A stretch of DNA of 64,000 bases from CAZPXZ01 sp965221505 (GCA_965221505.1 CBDCSI010000001.1:186001-250000), one strand, 5' to 3'. Shown: positions 36,810-46,667, counted from the first letter of the stretch. The notes: generated from the letters alone by a model not told the origin. Numbers and translations: made by a program.

Positions 36810-37559
36810 TCATGCCGCCCGCCGTCCGAGGTAGGCGCGGACGACCTGCTCGTCGCGGGCGAGTTCCGACGCCGGGCCGCTCAACACGATCCGCGAGTTC
36901 TCGAACACGTAGCCCCGGTCCGCGACGCGCAGCGCCATCGTCGCGAGCTGCTCGACGAGCAGGATCGCGATTCCGCTGCGGTTCAGTCGCTCCAGGGCGG
37001 GGAACATCGTCTCCAGCACCTTGGGGGCGAGGCCGAGCGACATCTCGTCGATCATCAGGAGTTCCGGGTGGCTCAGCAGACCGCGGGACAAGGCGAGCAT
37101 CTGCTGTTCGCCGCCGGACAGGCTGCCGGCGATCTGATCGCGGCGCTCCTTCAGGATCGGAAACAGCTCGAACGCCCGGTCGAGATCCGAGTTCAGGGAC
37201 TTCCGCTCCGCGCGATTGCGGCTGTAGGCGCCGAGAAGCAGATTGTCGAGGACGGTCTGGTCGGAGAAGATCATCCGGCCTTCGGGAACGAGGCAGACGC
37301 CCATCTGTACGATCCGGTGGGTCGGCAGCCCGTTCGTTTCCCGGCCGCGGATCCGGACCCGGCCCCCCGACGGCCGGACGACGCCGGCGACGGCCTTCAG
37401 CGTCGACGACTTGCCGGCGCCGTTGTTGCCGATGATCGATACGAACTCGCCCGGCGCGACCCGGAGGGAGACGTCCCGTACCGCCTCGACGTGGCCGTAG
37501 CGGACCGAGAGGTTCTCGACCTCGAGCAGCGGCGTTTCCGGTGCGGACGCGGAGGTCAT
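36810..37559 (-). CDS. livF: Branched-chain amino acid-type ABC transporter ATP-binding protein LivF
   Basis: 249 residues. Walker A GNNGAGKSS, the LivF-typical MGVCLVPEGRMIFSDQTVLDNL, signature LSGGEQQMLALSRGLL and Walker B LLMIDEMSLGLAP. It pairs with the LivG half of the fused protein encoded upstream to energise uptake. Start and upstream stop overlap (ATGA). A 103-bp gap separates it from the cyclase gene, with nothing notable in it. Confidence 0.93.
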   Translation of the reverse strand: MTSASAPETPLLEVENLSVRYGHVEAVRDVSLRVAPGEFVSIIGNNGAGKSSTLKAVAGVVRPSGGRVRIRGRETNGLPTHRIVQMGVCLVPEGRMIFSDQTVLDNLLLGAYSRNRAERKSLNSDLDRAFELFPILKERRDQIAGSLSGGEQQMLALSRGLLSHPELLMIDEMSLGLAPKVLETMFPALERLNRSGIAILLVEQLATMALRVADRGYVFENSRIVLSGPASELARDEQVVRAYLGRRAA

Positions 37560-39394
37560 GCGGGCGCGTCCTCCGCTTCTGCCGCGCCGTCGTCGTGGCG
37601 AACCGAATCCAGCAGTTCCGTGCTGCCGAAATACGCTTCGATCACCGTGGGATCGCGCTGAATGTCCGTCGCCGGGCCGGAAGCGATCACCGCGCCGTAA
37701 TCGAGTACGGTGACCCGGTCGGAGATCGCCATGACCAGTTCGACATGGTGCTCCACCACCATGATCGTGACGCCGTGCCGGGACAGTTCGACGATCAGCC
37801 GGCTCAGGTCCTCGATCTCGGACTGCGTGAGCCCCGCGGCGGGCTCGTCGAGAAGGAGCAGCTTCGGTTGCGTCGCGAGGGCGCGGGCGATCTCGAGCTT
37901 GCGCTGATAGCCGAAAGGAAGGTTACGGGCCTTCTCTCCGGCATATGCGGCAAGTCCGACGAAGCGCAGCAGCTCCAGCGCCGCCTCCCGATGCGCCTCG
38001 TCTTCCCGGCGTTGCGCCGGCGTACGCACGAGGGTCGCGAAGAATCCGTTGCGATATTCGTTGTGGAACGCGGTCCATACGTTGTCGAGAACCGTCATCT
38101 CGGCGAACAGCTCGGTGTTCTGGAACGTCCGGGCGAGGCCCCGGCGCGCGAGCTGGTGGCTCGACAACGCGGTGGTGTCCTCTCCGAGGAATTCGACGCG
38201 GCCGGTCGAGACGCGGTAAATGCCGGAGACCGCGTTCAGGAAGGTGGACTTGCCGGCCCCGTTCGGGCCGATCAGCGCGTAGATCGCGCCGCGCTCGACC
38301 GAGACGTCCACGTCGTCCAGCGCCGCGAGGCCGCCGAATTGCACGCCCAGCCCCCGCGTCTCGAGGCAGGCTCCCGCGCCGCTCGCACCGGAAAGGAAAC
38401 CGTCCAGACTTCCCGGTTCGCCGGTTTCGGAGGGTTCGGATCGACGACGGCCGCGGAACCGGCGAACCCCCTCCTCCACGCTCCCGACGATCCCCCGCGG
38501 AAGGAAGAACATCACGATGGCGAGCAGCGCGCCGTAGGCGAATTTCTGCCATTCGCCGAGCTGTTGCAGCGCCTCCGGCAGGTAGCTGAGGATGCCGGCC
38601 CCGACGATCGGTCCGAACACGGTGCCGGAGCCGCCGAGGATCACCATCAACAGGAAACGGATCGAGTCGCCGAAGGAGAAGATGTCCGGACTGATGTACT
38701 TGTTCAGGAACACGTACAACACGCCCGCGGCGCCTGCGGTGGTCGCCGAGAGGACGAAGGCCAGGGTGCGGATGCCGGTGACGTTGATTCCGATCGAACG
38801 GGCCGCCACCTCGCTCTGGCTCGACGCGAGCATGGCGCGGCCGTAGCGCGAGCGCATGACGTTCAGGTTGACTGCGAACGCGGCGAGCGCGCACGCCCCG
38901 ACCACGTAGAAATACGACTTGAAGTCCAGCGGCAGGCCGAGCAACGTCGGGTGCGGCACGTCGGAGATTCCGACCCAGCTCCCGGTCAGGGAGTCCCATT
39001 CGATCGCGACGTTCTCGACGATGATGCCGAAGGCGATGGTGACCACGGCGAGGTAGACGCCGCGAACGCGCACGGTCGGGTAGGCGAGGAGCACGCCGAA
39101 CGCTCCGGCCAGCGCCATGCCCAGGAACATGCAGGGAACGAAGCCGACCCCGGCCCGCGTGGCGAGGATGGCCGCGGTGTAGGCGCCGATCGCGTAAAGC
39201 CCGGCCTGGCCGAGCGAAACCAGCCCGGTGTAGCCGACGAGCACGTTCAGGCCGAAGGCGATGATCATGTAGGTCAGCGCCAGCGTGTAGAACCGCAGCG
39301 CGTATTCGTTGCCGGCGATCTCCGGCATGGCCAGGATCGCTACGGCCGCGACCGCGGCGAACGCCCAGTAGCCGTGCCGCGCGATCCGGCTCAT
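37556..39394 (-). CDS. LivM-LivG fusion: branched-chain-type ABC permease and ATPase in one chain
   Basis: 612 residues. Residues ~1-330 are a LivM permease with about nine membrane segments (YTGLVSLGQAGLYAIGAY, SEVAARSIGINVTGIRTLAF, VILGGSGTVFGPIVGAG). Residues ~365-600 are a LivG ATPase (GPNGAGKSTFLNAVSG, LARTFQNTELF, LPFGYQRKLEIARAL, LLLDEPAAGL). A charged linker joins them. Such fusions are common in alphaproteobacterial Liv-type importers. Overlaps of 4 nt link it to livH upstream and livF downstream. Confidence 0.94.
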   Translation of the reverse strand: MSRIARHGYWAFAAVAAVAILAMPEIAGNEYALRFYTLALTYMIIAFGLNVLVGYTGLVSLGQAGLYAIGAYTAAILATRAGVGFVPCMFLGMALAGAFGVLLAYPTVRVRGVYLAVVTIAFGIIVENVAIEWDSLTGSWVGISDVPHPTLLGLPLDFKSYFYVVGACALAAFAVNLNVMRSRYGRAMLASSQSEVAARSIGINVTGIRTLAFVLSATTAGAAGVLYVFLNKYISPDIFSFGDSIRFLLMVILGGSGTVFGPIVGAGILSYLPEALQQLGEWQKFAYGALLAIVMFFLPRGIVGSVEEGVRRFRGRRRSEPSETGEPGSLDGFLSGASGAGACLETRGLGVQFGGLAALDDVDVSVERGAIYALIGPNGAGKSTFLNAVSGIYRVSTGRVEFLGEDTTALSSHQLARRGLARTFQNTELFAEMTVLDNVWTAFHNEYRNGFFATLVRTPAQRREDEAHREAALELLRFVGLAAYAGEKARNLPFGYQRKLEIARALATQPKLLLLDEPAAGLTQSEIEDLSRLIVELSRHGVTIMVVEHHVELVMAISDRVTVLDYGAVIASGPATDIQRDPTVIEAYFGSTELLDSVRHDDGAAEAEDAPA

Positions 39395-40266
39395 ACCTTG
39401 ACCACGTCCTTGCGGCCGAAGAGGCCCTGCGGCCAGATCATCAGGACGAGGATGACCAGGCTGAATCCGACGGCTTCCCTCGCCGCGGTGCTGATGTAAC
39501 CGTCGACGAACTTTTCGATGACGCCGTAGAGCAGGCCGGCGACGACCACGCCCGGCGCTCGCGTTATGCCGCCGATGATGGCCACGGCGAAGCCCTTGAT
39601 GCCGAGCAGCAGGCCCATGGTCGCGGAGGCCTGGACGACCGGTGCGACGAGGATCCCGGCAATTCCTCCCAGGGCGCTGGCGAGGCCGAAGGAGAAGATC
39701 GCGACGGCGGAGACGTTGATGCCGACGATTCCCGCCGCTTCGCGGTTGAAGGCCACCGCCCGCATCGCGCGGCCGAGTTGCGTGCGACGCTGGAAGACCG
39801 TGAGCAGGATCACGATCGCCACCGCGGAGACGGGAATCAGCAGCTCCTGCGGATAGACTCCCGCCCCGAGCAAGACCACGGGGGTTTCGACCAGCGGGGA
39901 CGGCAACGGGCGGGCGAAGGCGCCGAAGCCGATCGTCGCGTAGCTCTCCAGCATGATGCCGATCGCGATCGTGGTCAGCATCCACCCGATCGATTGCGCC
40001 TGCGCGGCGAAGGGTCGAATGGCGACGCGTTCGAGCGCCACGCCGAAGATCACGCTGCACGCGATCGCCAGCGCGATCGCCGCCGGCATCGAAATCCCCT
40101 GGTCGAGGAGGACGATGGTGATCACGGCGCCGAGCATCAGCGTGTCGCCATGGGCGAAATTCACCGCCCGTGCCGCGGACCACATGATGTGGAACCCGAT
40201 CGCGACGAGCGCGTAGACGCCGCCGATGGCCAGACCGGCGAGAAGATACTGGACGACGGCACTCAC
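39391..40266 (-). CDS. livH: Branched-chain amino acid-type ABC transporter permease LivH
   Basis: 291 residues, eight or so membrane segments, with LivH motifs YALVAIGFHIMWSAARAVNFAH near the N-terminus, MRAVAFNREAAGIVGINV and LLLGIKGFAVAIIGG. GTG 40266 is preferred because it gives the standard LivH N-terminus; the frame remains open to 40299 without conserved residues. It forms the channel with the LivM half of the downstream fusion. A strong stem-loop separates it from the binding-protein gene. Confidence 0.91.
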   Translation of the reverse strand: MSAVVQYLLAGLAIGGVYALVAIGFHIMWSAARAVNFAHGDTLMLGAVITIVLLDQGISMPAAIALAIACSVIFGVALERVAIRPFAAQAQSIGWMLTTIAIGIMLESYATIGFGAFARPLPSPLVETPVVLLGAGVYPQELLIPVSAVAIVILLTVFQRRTQLGRAMRAVAFNREAAGIVGINVSAVAIFSFGLASALGGIAGILVAPVVQASATMGLLLGIKGFAVAIIGGITRAPGVVVAGLLYGVIEKFVDGYISTAAREAVGFSLVILVLMIWPQGLFGRKDVVKV

Positions 40267-40298
40267 GGAGTCACCACAACTGCACCCGGTTCCGCGCA

Positions 40299-40337
40299 AA
40301 CGGGCGGCGCGGCCGTCGCCGGCTCGCGCCGCCCGTT
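40299..40337 (-). promoter_or_regulatory. 13-bp stem-loop between livK-like gene and livH
   Basis: Arms 40299-40311 and 40325-40337 are perfectly complementary over 13 bp around a 13-nt loop. It lies 30 bp after the binding-protein stop. No T-run follows, so partial attenuation or mRNA stabilisation is more likely than complete termination. The carbohydrate operon has an analogous element. Confidence 0.75.
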
Positions 40338-40367
40338 CGGTTTACGCGCTCCGTCGAGCGTTCCGGC

Positions 40368-41555
40368 CTACTGGCACGGCGTCTGGTCGAGCGGCAGGAG
40401 CTTGCCGTCGTACCACGCGGTCAGCTTGTAGGCTTCGGGTAGGATCGCGTCGTGCCGTTCCTCGGTACGCTCGAAGGCGGGACTGTAGTCGGTGACCAAC
40501 CCTTCGTGATTCACCTCGAAGAGAGCTTCGTAGACCTTGGCCCGGTCGAAGCTGCCGGCGGCCTCGATCGCTTTGGCGATGATGTGGACCGCGTCGTACG
40601 CGTTCGCCACGCCCGAACCCATGCGAATCTCCTCCTGGCTGCCGATGTCGAACCGCTCCTGCATGCGGGCGTAGAGTTCCTGCGCCTTCGGTTCGAGTTC
40701 GCCCATCCAGGAATAGGTCTGCATGATCAGGGCGCAGTTGGCCAGTTCGCCGGCGAGTTCGCCCAGATTGCCGGCAAAGCCCCAGGCGCCGATCACGACC
40801 GGATCCCAGCCGATCTTCTGCATCGAGCGAAGGATCTGGTTTCCTTCGCGATCGAGGCCCCACATGATGACGGCTTCGGCGCCTGCGTCGCGCAGCCGGA
40901 TCAGCTGCGGGGTCATGTCGGTGTCTTCCCAGTTGAAGGTTTCCGCGCCGACCTCCTCGAGTCCGTTCTCGGCGAGCGCGTTCTGGAGATCCGGATAGGC
41001 GCCCTTACCCCAGCCGGTGTTCTCGTACATGATGCCGATGCGGCTGTTTGCGGTTCGCTTGATCGCCTCGGCCACCAGGAACTTGGTCACCCACCGGTCC
41101 TTCGCCGATACCCGGAACATGTAGTTCGGGTCGCGCTCGTTCTCGATTACCTTGGTGTTCGCGGCGATGACGCCGACATAGGGCATTCCGATTTCGTGGA
41201 TGGGATCGCGTTGCGCCAGCGCCACCGTCGAGTGATAGCCGCCGATCATCGCCACGCAATTGTCCGCCAGACCGATGCGGCGAACGTTGTCGACGCCGCG
41301 CGGCGGAGCGCCTGCGTCGTCGTACTGGATGAACTCGAGCTCCTGCCCGAGCACGCCGCCCGCGGCGTTGATGTCTTCGACCGCGAGTTCCGCTCCCATG
41401 CGGATCGCCTTGCCGCCGAAGGCGGCCGGGCCGGTTACCGGTCCGGAATTTCCGATGCACGCGTTGGCCTCCTCGGCGATCGCGCCGGCGGGACCGAGCG
41501 TGCCGAGCAGCGCGACGGTTGCGGCCGCAATTACGGGCCTGCTGTAGCGTTTCAT
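40368..41555 (-). CDS. Branched-chain amino acid-type ABC transporter substrate-binding protein
   Basis: 395 residues. The signal peptide (MKRYSRPVIAAATVALLGTL, cleavage near AIA-EEA) precedes a type-1 periplasmic-binding fold of the LivK/AmiC type: GKAIRMGAELAVEDINAAGGVLGQ, VAMIGGYHSTVALA, VIMWGLDREGNQILRSMQ. GGGGAGGAA sits before the ATG. It starts the operon that continues with livH, livM-livG, livF and probably the cyclase. With amide-hydrolysing enzymes downstream, an amide or amino-acid derivative is a more likely ligand than leucine itself. Confidence 0.9.
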   Translation of the reverse strand: MKRYSRPVIAAATVALLGTLGPAGAIAEEANACIGNSGPVTGPAAFGGKAIRMGAELAVEDINAAGGVLGQELEFIQYDDAGAPPRGVDNVRRIGLADNCVAMIGGYHSTVALAQRDPIHEIGMPYVGVIAANTKVIENERDPNYMFRVSAKDRWVTKFLVAEAIKRTANSRIGIMYENTGWGKGAYPDLQNALAENGLEEVGAETFNWEDTDMTPQLIRLRDAGAEAVIMWGLDREGNQILRSMQKIGWDPVVIGAWGFAGNLGELAGELANCALIMQTYSWMGELEPKAQELYARMQERFDIGSQEEIRMGSGVANAYDAVHIIAKAIEAAGSFDRAKVYEALFEVNHEGLVTDYSPAFERTEERHDAILPEAYKLTAWYDGKLLPLDQTPCQ

Positions 41556-41632
41556 GTCGTTCCTCCCCTGTTCCTGCCTCGCTCCGGCCGACGAACGGGC
41601 CGAAACCGCAGGGTCTTGTCGGTTTCCCATGT

Positions 41633-41660
41633 CTTATCCGAGTATTGATCCGTGCGTCAA
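41633..41660 (-). promoter_or_regulatory. Sigma-70-like promoter of the branched-chain-type ABC operon
   Basis: On the minus strand TTGACG (41660-41655) and GATAAG (41638-41633) are 16 bp apart, about 80 bp before the binding-protein ATG. The -35 matches five of six bases and the -10 four of six. The rest of the 406-bp gap up to the dnaE2 stop shows nothing recognisable. Confidence 0.5.
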
Positions 41661-41961
41661 GTGTTTCAAACCCAACGGAGCGATTTCGGGGAAATCGGGG
41701 CCGGTGTTCGGCAGACCGGGCTGCGAGGCGTAGCGTTGCCGGCCTCGTTCCTGCGAGCGGCTTCGTGCCGCAGCGGCGGAGCGGCTCGGGGGGTGAGAGC
41801 GAGTTCCACGGGATACCCGTCGTGCCGCTGCGGGGACGGATCCCGTCGAGAGGGCTTTTCGGCTCGTGGCCGCGTATCGGATTTCGGCGGCGGGGTGCGG
41901 GCTCCCGTCCTCGTGCTCTGCCCGGCCCGCCGTCGACGCCGATCCCGGCACGCTCTCCGGC

Positions 41962-44900
41962 TCAGCGGAATTGCCGCGCCATGGACCGCATTGTCCGGCG
42001 CATTCCCGGCACGGACATCCCGTCGAGCAACCCGCTCAGATCCGTCATGCGCCGTGCGACGACATGGATGACTTCCCCCTGCCGCTGGAGCCGGCCGTGG
42101 ACGAGAAGCAGGCGGGAGGCCACCGCCGCAGGCCGGTAGGCGTCCAGGACGTCCGGCCAGACGATCGCGTTGGCCGAGCCGGTTTCGTCCTCCAGGGTGA
42201 CGAACATCACGCCTCGCGCCGTGGCCGGACGCTGGCGCACGATCACCAGGCCCGCCACCCGGACCGGCGCGCCGTCGCGTAGGTCTCGCAACTCTCCGGC
42301 ACGGGCGGTGCGCAGGAAATGCCGCGCCGTCTCGCCGTCTTCGCGGAGCAGGGCGAGCGGATGGCGCCGGAGGCTGAACCCGGTCGATACGTAGTCGGCC
42401 GCAATTTCCTCGCCGGGTCCGGCCAGGGGCAGAAGGCAAGGCTCCTCCGCCTCTTCGGCCAGTTCGTCGAGTTCCGCCGCAAGTCCGCCGGACGGTTTCG
42501 CGGGGAGGAGCGCGGCGGCCCAGAGCGCTTCGCGCCGCGACAGGCCGACGGAGGCGAAGGCGTCCGCTTCGGCGAGCCGCTCCAGCGCCTTGCGTTGCAA
42601 TCCGGCGCGACGCTGCAGCGCGGACAGGCTGCGGTAGCCGTTGCCGCGCGCCTTGGCGACGGCGTCCGCGTCCTCCCGCGTCATGCCGCGAATCTCCCGG
42701 AATCCGATCCGGATCGCCATGGAGCCGTCGTCCGCCGGCTCGAGGGCCGAATCCCAGACGCTGCGGTTGACGTCGACGGCGCGGACCTCCACGCCGTGCT
42801 CCTTCGCGTCCCGGAGGATCTGGGCGGGCCGGTAGAACCCCATGGGCTGGCTGTTCAGGAGCGCACAGGCGAAGGCGGCGGGGTAATGGCGCTTGAGCCA
42901 GGCGGAGGCGTATACCAGCAGCGCGAAGGAGGCGGCGTGGCTTTCCGGGAAGCCGTAGTCGCTGAAGCCCTCGATCTGCCGAAAGCAGCGCTCGGCGAAT
43001 TCCTGCGGATAGCCCCGCGCGGTCATGCCGCCGACGAATCGCCCGCGGAATTGTTCCAGCGCCCCGTGGCGCCGCCACGCGGCCATGGAGCGCCGCAGCC
43101 GGTCCGCCTCGTCGGGGGTGAATCCGGCCGCGACGATCGCGACCCGCATGGCCTGCTCCTGGAAGATCGGCACGCCGAGCGTCTTGTCGAGCACCTTGCG
43201 GAGTTCCTCGGAAGGGTAGGTCACCTTCTCCTCGCCGTTCCGGCGCCGGAGATAGGGGTGCACCATGTCGCCCTGGATGGGGCCGGGGCGCACGATCGCG
43301 ACCTCGATGACCAGATCGTAGAATTGGCGCGGGCGGAGCCTCGGCAGCATCGACATCTGCGCCCGGCTCTCGACCTGGAACACGCCGACCGCATCCGCCT
43401 TGCAGAGCATGCGATAGACGGCGGGGTCCTCCGGCGGGAGCGAGGCGAGGGACAGCTTGCGCCCGTGGCTTTCCCGGATCAGGTCGAAGGACTTCCGGAT
43501 GCATCCCAGCATGCCGAGGCCGAGGACGTCGATCTTCAGGATGCCGAGCGCGTCGAGGTCGTCCTTGTCCCATTCCACGACCGTGCGGTCCTCCATCGCG
43601 GCGTTGGCGACGGGGCAGAGATTGTGCAGCGGCCGCCGGGTGATCACGAAGCCGCCCGGATGCTGGGAGAGATGCCGGGGGAAGCCGGCGAGTTCCCGGG
43701 CGAGGCGCAGCGTCAGGGAAATGCGCCGGTCGCGCGGATCGAGGCCGGCTTCGCGCAGGCTGGCTTCCGAGAAGGGATCCTCCCGCCGGAAATTCGCCGC
43801 GCGCGAGAGCGTGGCGAGGACGTCCTCGCCGAGACCCAGCGTCTTGCCTACGTCCCGGAACGCGCTGCGCGCCCGGTAGGTGATCACGGTGGCGGCGAGG
43901 GCGGCGTGCTCGCGCCCGTATTTCCGGTAGACGTGCTGGATGACTTCCTCGCGCCGCTCGTGCTCGAAATCGACGTCGATGTCGGGAGGTTCCTTGCGTC
44001 CGCGGGAGACGAAGCGCTCGAACAGGAGATCGAATCGCGCCGGATCGACCGCGGTGACGCCGAGGCAGTAACAGATGGCGGAGTTGGCTGCGGAACCCCG
44101 TCCCTGGCACAGGATGCCGCGGCTCCGGGCGAACCGCACGATGTTGTGGACCGTGAGAAAGTAGGGAGCGAAGCCGAGTTCGGCGACCAGCGCGAGTTCC
44201 TGCTCGACCTGGGCGCGGACGTTCGCCGGCATGCCGCCCGGGTAGCGCGACCGCGCGCCTGCGTAGGCCTCCCGGCGCAGGGCCTCGTCGGGAGACTCGC
44301 CCGGAGTGGGGTCGACGGGATATTCGTAGGCCAGGTCGTCGAGGGAGAAGGCGAGGCGCTCCGCGATCTCGACGCTTTGCGCCACGGCTTCGGGAAAGGC
44401 GGCGAAGAGGCGCTTCATCTCCGACGCGGACCGGAGGTGGCGTTCCGCGTTGGCGAACAGCCGGAATCCGGCTTCGTCGAGGGTGACGCCTTCGCGGATG
44501 CAGGTCAGCGCGTCCTGGAGCGGACGCCGTCCCGGGTCGTGGTAATGCACGTCTCCGGTAGCGACCAGCGGCGCGCCGATGCGCCGGGCGAGGCGGTCGA
44601 GCCACGCGAGCCGCTCCGAATCGTCTCCCCGGTACAGATAATGGCCGGCCACATGGGCCCGGCCGGGGAAGAGTTCCGCCAGCCGGGTCGCGAAGGCCCG
44701 GAAGCCCTCGGCGTTCTCCCGGAGCGGATCCGGCGGCAGGGCGACGGCGATCTGGCCTTCGGCATGGGCCGGAAGGTCGTCGAGGGAGAGTCGGCATTCG
44801 TTCTTGGCGCCGCGCAGCTTGCCGAGCGTGAGCAGCTTCGAAAGCCTCTCCCAGGCGGGCCGGTCCGACGGAAGGCAGAGCAGGGCGCCGCCGCATGCGA

Positions 44901-45123
44901 GATCCAGCCTCGCTCCCGGCAGCAGGCGGACCTTCGCCTTCTGCGCCGCGGAATGCGCGCGGACCAGCCCGGCGACCGTGCTGCGGTCGGTGACGGCGAT
45001 GGCCCGGTGGCCCAGCTCGGCCGCGCGTTCGACCAGTTCCTCCGGGTGCGAACTGCCGCGCAGGAAAGAGAAGTTGCTCGACGCCTGAAGCTCGACGTAG
45101 TCCGGCTCCTGCGCCTGCGTCAT
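41962..45123 (-). CDS. dnaE2: Error-prone DNA polymerase DnaE2 (ImuC)
   Basis: 1053 residues. An N-terminal PHP domain (YVELQASSNFSFLRGSSHPE, ATGDVHYHDP) precedes the C-family polymerase core with catalytic acids in PPDIDVDFEHERREEV (about residue 395) and DVLGLGMLGCI; helix-hairpin-helix and OB-fold segments (VAGLVIVRQRPATARGVMF) close it. It extends past lesions in damage-induced mutagenesis with ImuA and ImuB. Its ATG overlaps the imuB stop (ATGA). Expression should follow the LexA-controlled promoter before imuA. Confidence 0.96.
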   Translation of the reverse strand: MTQAQEPDYVELQASSNFSFLRGSSHPEELVERAAELGHRAIAVTDRSTVAGLVRAHSAAQKAKVRLLPGARLDLACGGALLCLPSDRPAWERLSKLLTLGKLRGAKNECRLSLDDLPAHAEGQIAVALPPDPLRENAEGFRAFATRLAELFPGRAHVAGHYLYRGDDSERLAWLDRLARRIGAPLVATGDVHYHDPGRRPLQDALTCIREGVTLDEAGFRLFANAERHLRSASEMKRLFAAFPEAVAQSVEIAERLAFSLDDLAYEYPVDPTPGESPDEALRREAYAGARSRYPGGMPANVRAQVEQELALVAELGFAPYFLTVHNIVRFARSRGILCQGRGSAANSAICYCLGVTAVDPARFDLLFERFVSRGRKEPPDIDVDFEHERREEVIQHVYRKYGREHAALAATVITYRARSAFRDVGKTLGLGEDVLATLSRAANFRREDPFSEASLREAGLDPRDRRISLTLRLARELAGFPRHLSQHPGGFVITRRPLHNLCPVANAAMEDRTVVEWDKDDLDALGILKIDVLGLGMLGCIRKSFDLIRESHGRKLSLASLPPEDPAVYRMLCKADAVGVFQVESRAQMSMLPRLRPRQFYDLVIEVAIVRPGPIQGDMVHPYLRRRNGEEKVTYPSEELRKVLDKTLGVPIFQEQAMRVAIVAAGFTPDEADRLRRSMAAWRRHGALEQFRGRFVGGMTARGYPQEFAERCFRQIEGFSDYGFPESHAASFALLVYASAWLKRHYPAAFACALLNSQPMGFYRPAQILRDAKEHGVEVRAVDVNRSVWDSALEPADDGSMAIRIGFREIRGMTREDADAVAKARGNGYRSLSALQRRAGLQRKALERLAEADAFASVGLSRREALWAAALLPAKPSGGLAAELDELAEEAEEPCLLPLAGPGEEIAADYVSTGFSLRRHPLALLREDGETARHFLRTARAGELRDLRDGAPVRVAGLVIVRQRPATARGVMFVTLEDETGSANAIVWPDVLDAYRPAAVASRLLLVHGRLQRQGEVIHVVARRMTDLSGLLDGMSVPGMRRTMRSMARQFR

Positions 45124-46667
45124 CCGAACAGGCCCTCGAGGCGCCATCGGCCGTCTCGCGAGTCGCGTGCGAGCCAGAATCGCCGGCCGGCGGTGTCCTC
45201 CACGCGGAACCGGTCGCAGGAGCGTTCGGCGGTCTTGCGCCACCAGGGCGCGGCGATGCGCTCGGCTTCTCCGGCATGGGCGATTTCCCAGAGTTTGCCC
45301 CGCCAGACGAAGGAGCGCGGCGGCCTCGCCGACTCCGCGGACGCCGTATCCGCGGGCCGGACCGGCTCCGGGGGCGCGAGGAGCCGCAGGGGGCGCTCCG
45401 GCGTTCCCGGCCAGTCCTCCGGTTCGGGAACGCCGTCGGGAGTGTCGGCGGCGGCGACGGGGAGGACCTGCTCCTGCGGGGAGTGGGACGGGCGGAGCAT
45501 GGTCCACACGACGTTCTCGCGGCCGAGGCGGCCGGCGAGCCGGTCGATCAGGCCGGAGCAGTCCCCTCCCGCGCCGCCCCGCATCGCGGCGCCGCCGGCG
45601 GGAAAGGCCAGGGCCGTGCCGTCATGGGGTTCGGTTTCGACGGCGTGAAGCCGCATTCGCTCGATGCCGAGGCCGGGGTCGACCCGCTCGATCCGCGGCG
45701 CGAACAGGCTGCCGATGTGGGTCGGGTCGCGGGTGGGCCGGGAGGTGCCGATCTCGATCCGCTCGCGGCTGCCGTCGAGGCGCAGAACGGAGAGCCGGAG
45801 CCGGCGGGCGCCGAGCCGTTCGTTCCGGAGGCGCCGGGAGAGGCGCATGAGAAGAACGCCGAGACTCGCCTGCACCCCGTCGCGGACGGCAAGCGCCGGA
45901 AGGAAGTCCATCTCCGCGGCCACGGGGGCGTTCCAGGGCAGGGTCCGGACCGGCTCCGGGCGCCGCCCCATGGCCTGGTCGAGGCGCTCCAGGACCGGAT
46001 CTCCGAAACGCGAGGCGAGGGAGGCGCGCGGAACGTCGGCGAGGGCGCCGACGGTGGCCAGGCCGAGCCGCTGCAGCTTCAGCGCCGTGTCCGGGGGCAG
46101 CCGGAGCGCCGCGACCGGGAGCGGACGGAGGACGCGCTCCTGGGAACGGGGGGCCAGGATCGGGGCGCCGGGGTCGCCGGCGAGCGACCAGGCCCATGCC
46201 GCGCCGGGAGTGTCGGCCAGGGCAAGGCGGGCCGTCAGCTGCCGGTCGGCGAGACAGCCGGCGACCGACTGCAGGAGTCCCGCTTCCCCGCCGAAGAGAT
46301 GGCAGCAGCCGGTGACGTCGAGAAAGAGGCCCCCCGTCGCGGGCGGCGCCGTCGGGTCCAGGCCGGCCCAGGGGGTGAAACGCCGGCAGCGCCGGGCCAG
46401 CGCTTCGAGGAATTGGGCGTCTTCCGCCGGATCCAGCGCCACGGCCGCGATCCCGGGCAGGACGGCGCGGGCGTCGGCGAGAGGCTGGCCGGGTTTGACG
46501 CCGTCGCGGGCGGCCGTGCGGTTGAGGGCGAGAACGCAGAGCTTGCCGCGCTGCGAACCGACGACGGCGAGAGGGCGGTTCCGCAGTTCGGGCCGGGCCG
46601 GGATCAGGCGGTCCAGGCCGGGATGGGGCATGCGGACGTGCAGGATGCGTCGGCGCATGGGGTTCAC
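45120..46667 (-). CDS. imuB: Y-family polymerase-like protein ImuB
   Basis: 515 residues from the GTG at 46667 that overlaps the imuA stop; ATG 46658 is a near-identical alternative. Y-family little-finger and helix-hairpin-helix segments are recognisable (LQRLGLATVGALADVPRASL, RFGDPVLERLDQAMGR), but the N-terminus reads HVRMPHPGLDRL where active polymerases have catalytic acids, as is known for ImuB. It acts as the clamp-binding adaptor that recruits DnaE2 and ImuA. Middle gene of the three-gene cassette. Confidence 0.93.
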   Translation of the reverse strand: MNPMRRRILHVRMPHPGLDRLIPARPELRNRPLAVVGSQRGKLCVLALNRTAARDGVKPGQPLADARAVLPGIAAVALDPAEDAQFLEALARRCRRFTPWAGLDPTAPPATGGLFLDVTGCCHLFGGEAGLLQSVAGCLADRQLTARLALADTPGAAWAWSLAGDPGAPILAPRSQERVLRPLPVAALRLPPDTALKLQRLGLATVGALADVPRASLASRFGDPVLERLDQAMGRRPEPVRTLPWNAPVAAEMDFLPALAVRDGVQASLGVLLMRLSRRLRNERLGARRLRLSVLRLDGSRERIEIGTSRPTRDPTHIGSLFAPRIERVDPGLGIERMRLHAVETEPHDGTALAFPAGGAAMRGGAGGDCSGLIDRLAGRLGRENVVWTMLRPSHSPQEQVLPVAAADTPDGVPEPEDWPGTPERPLRLLAPPEPVRPADTASAESARPPRSFVWRGKLWEIAHAGEAERIAAPWWRKTAERSCDRFRVEDTAGRRFWLARDSRDGRWRLEGLFG

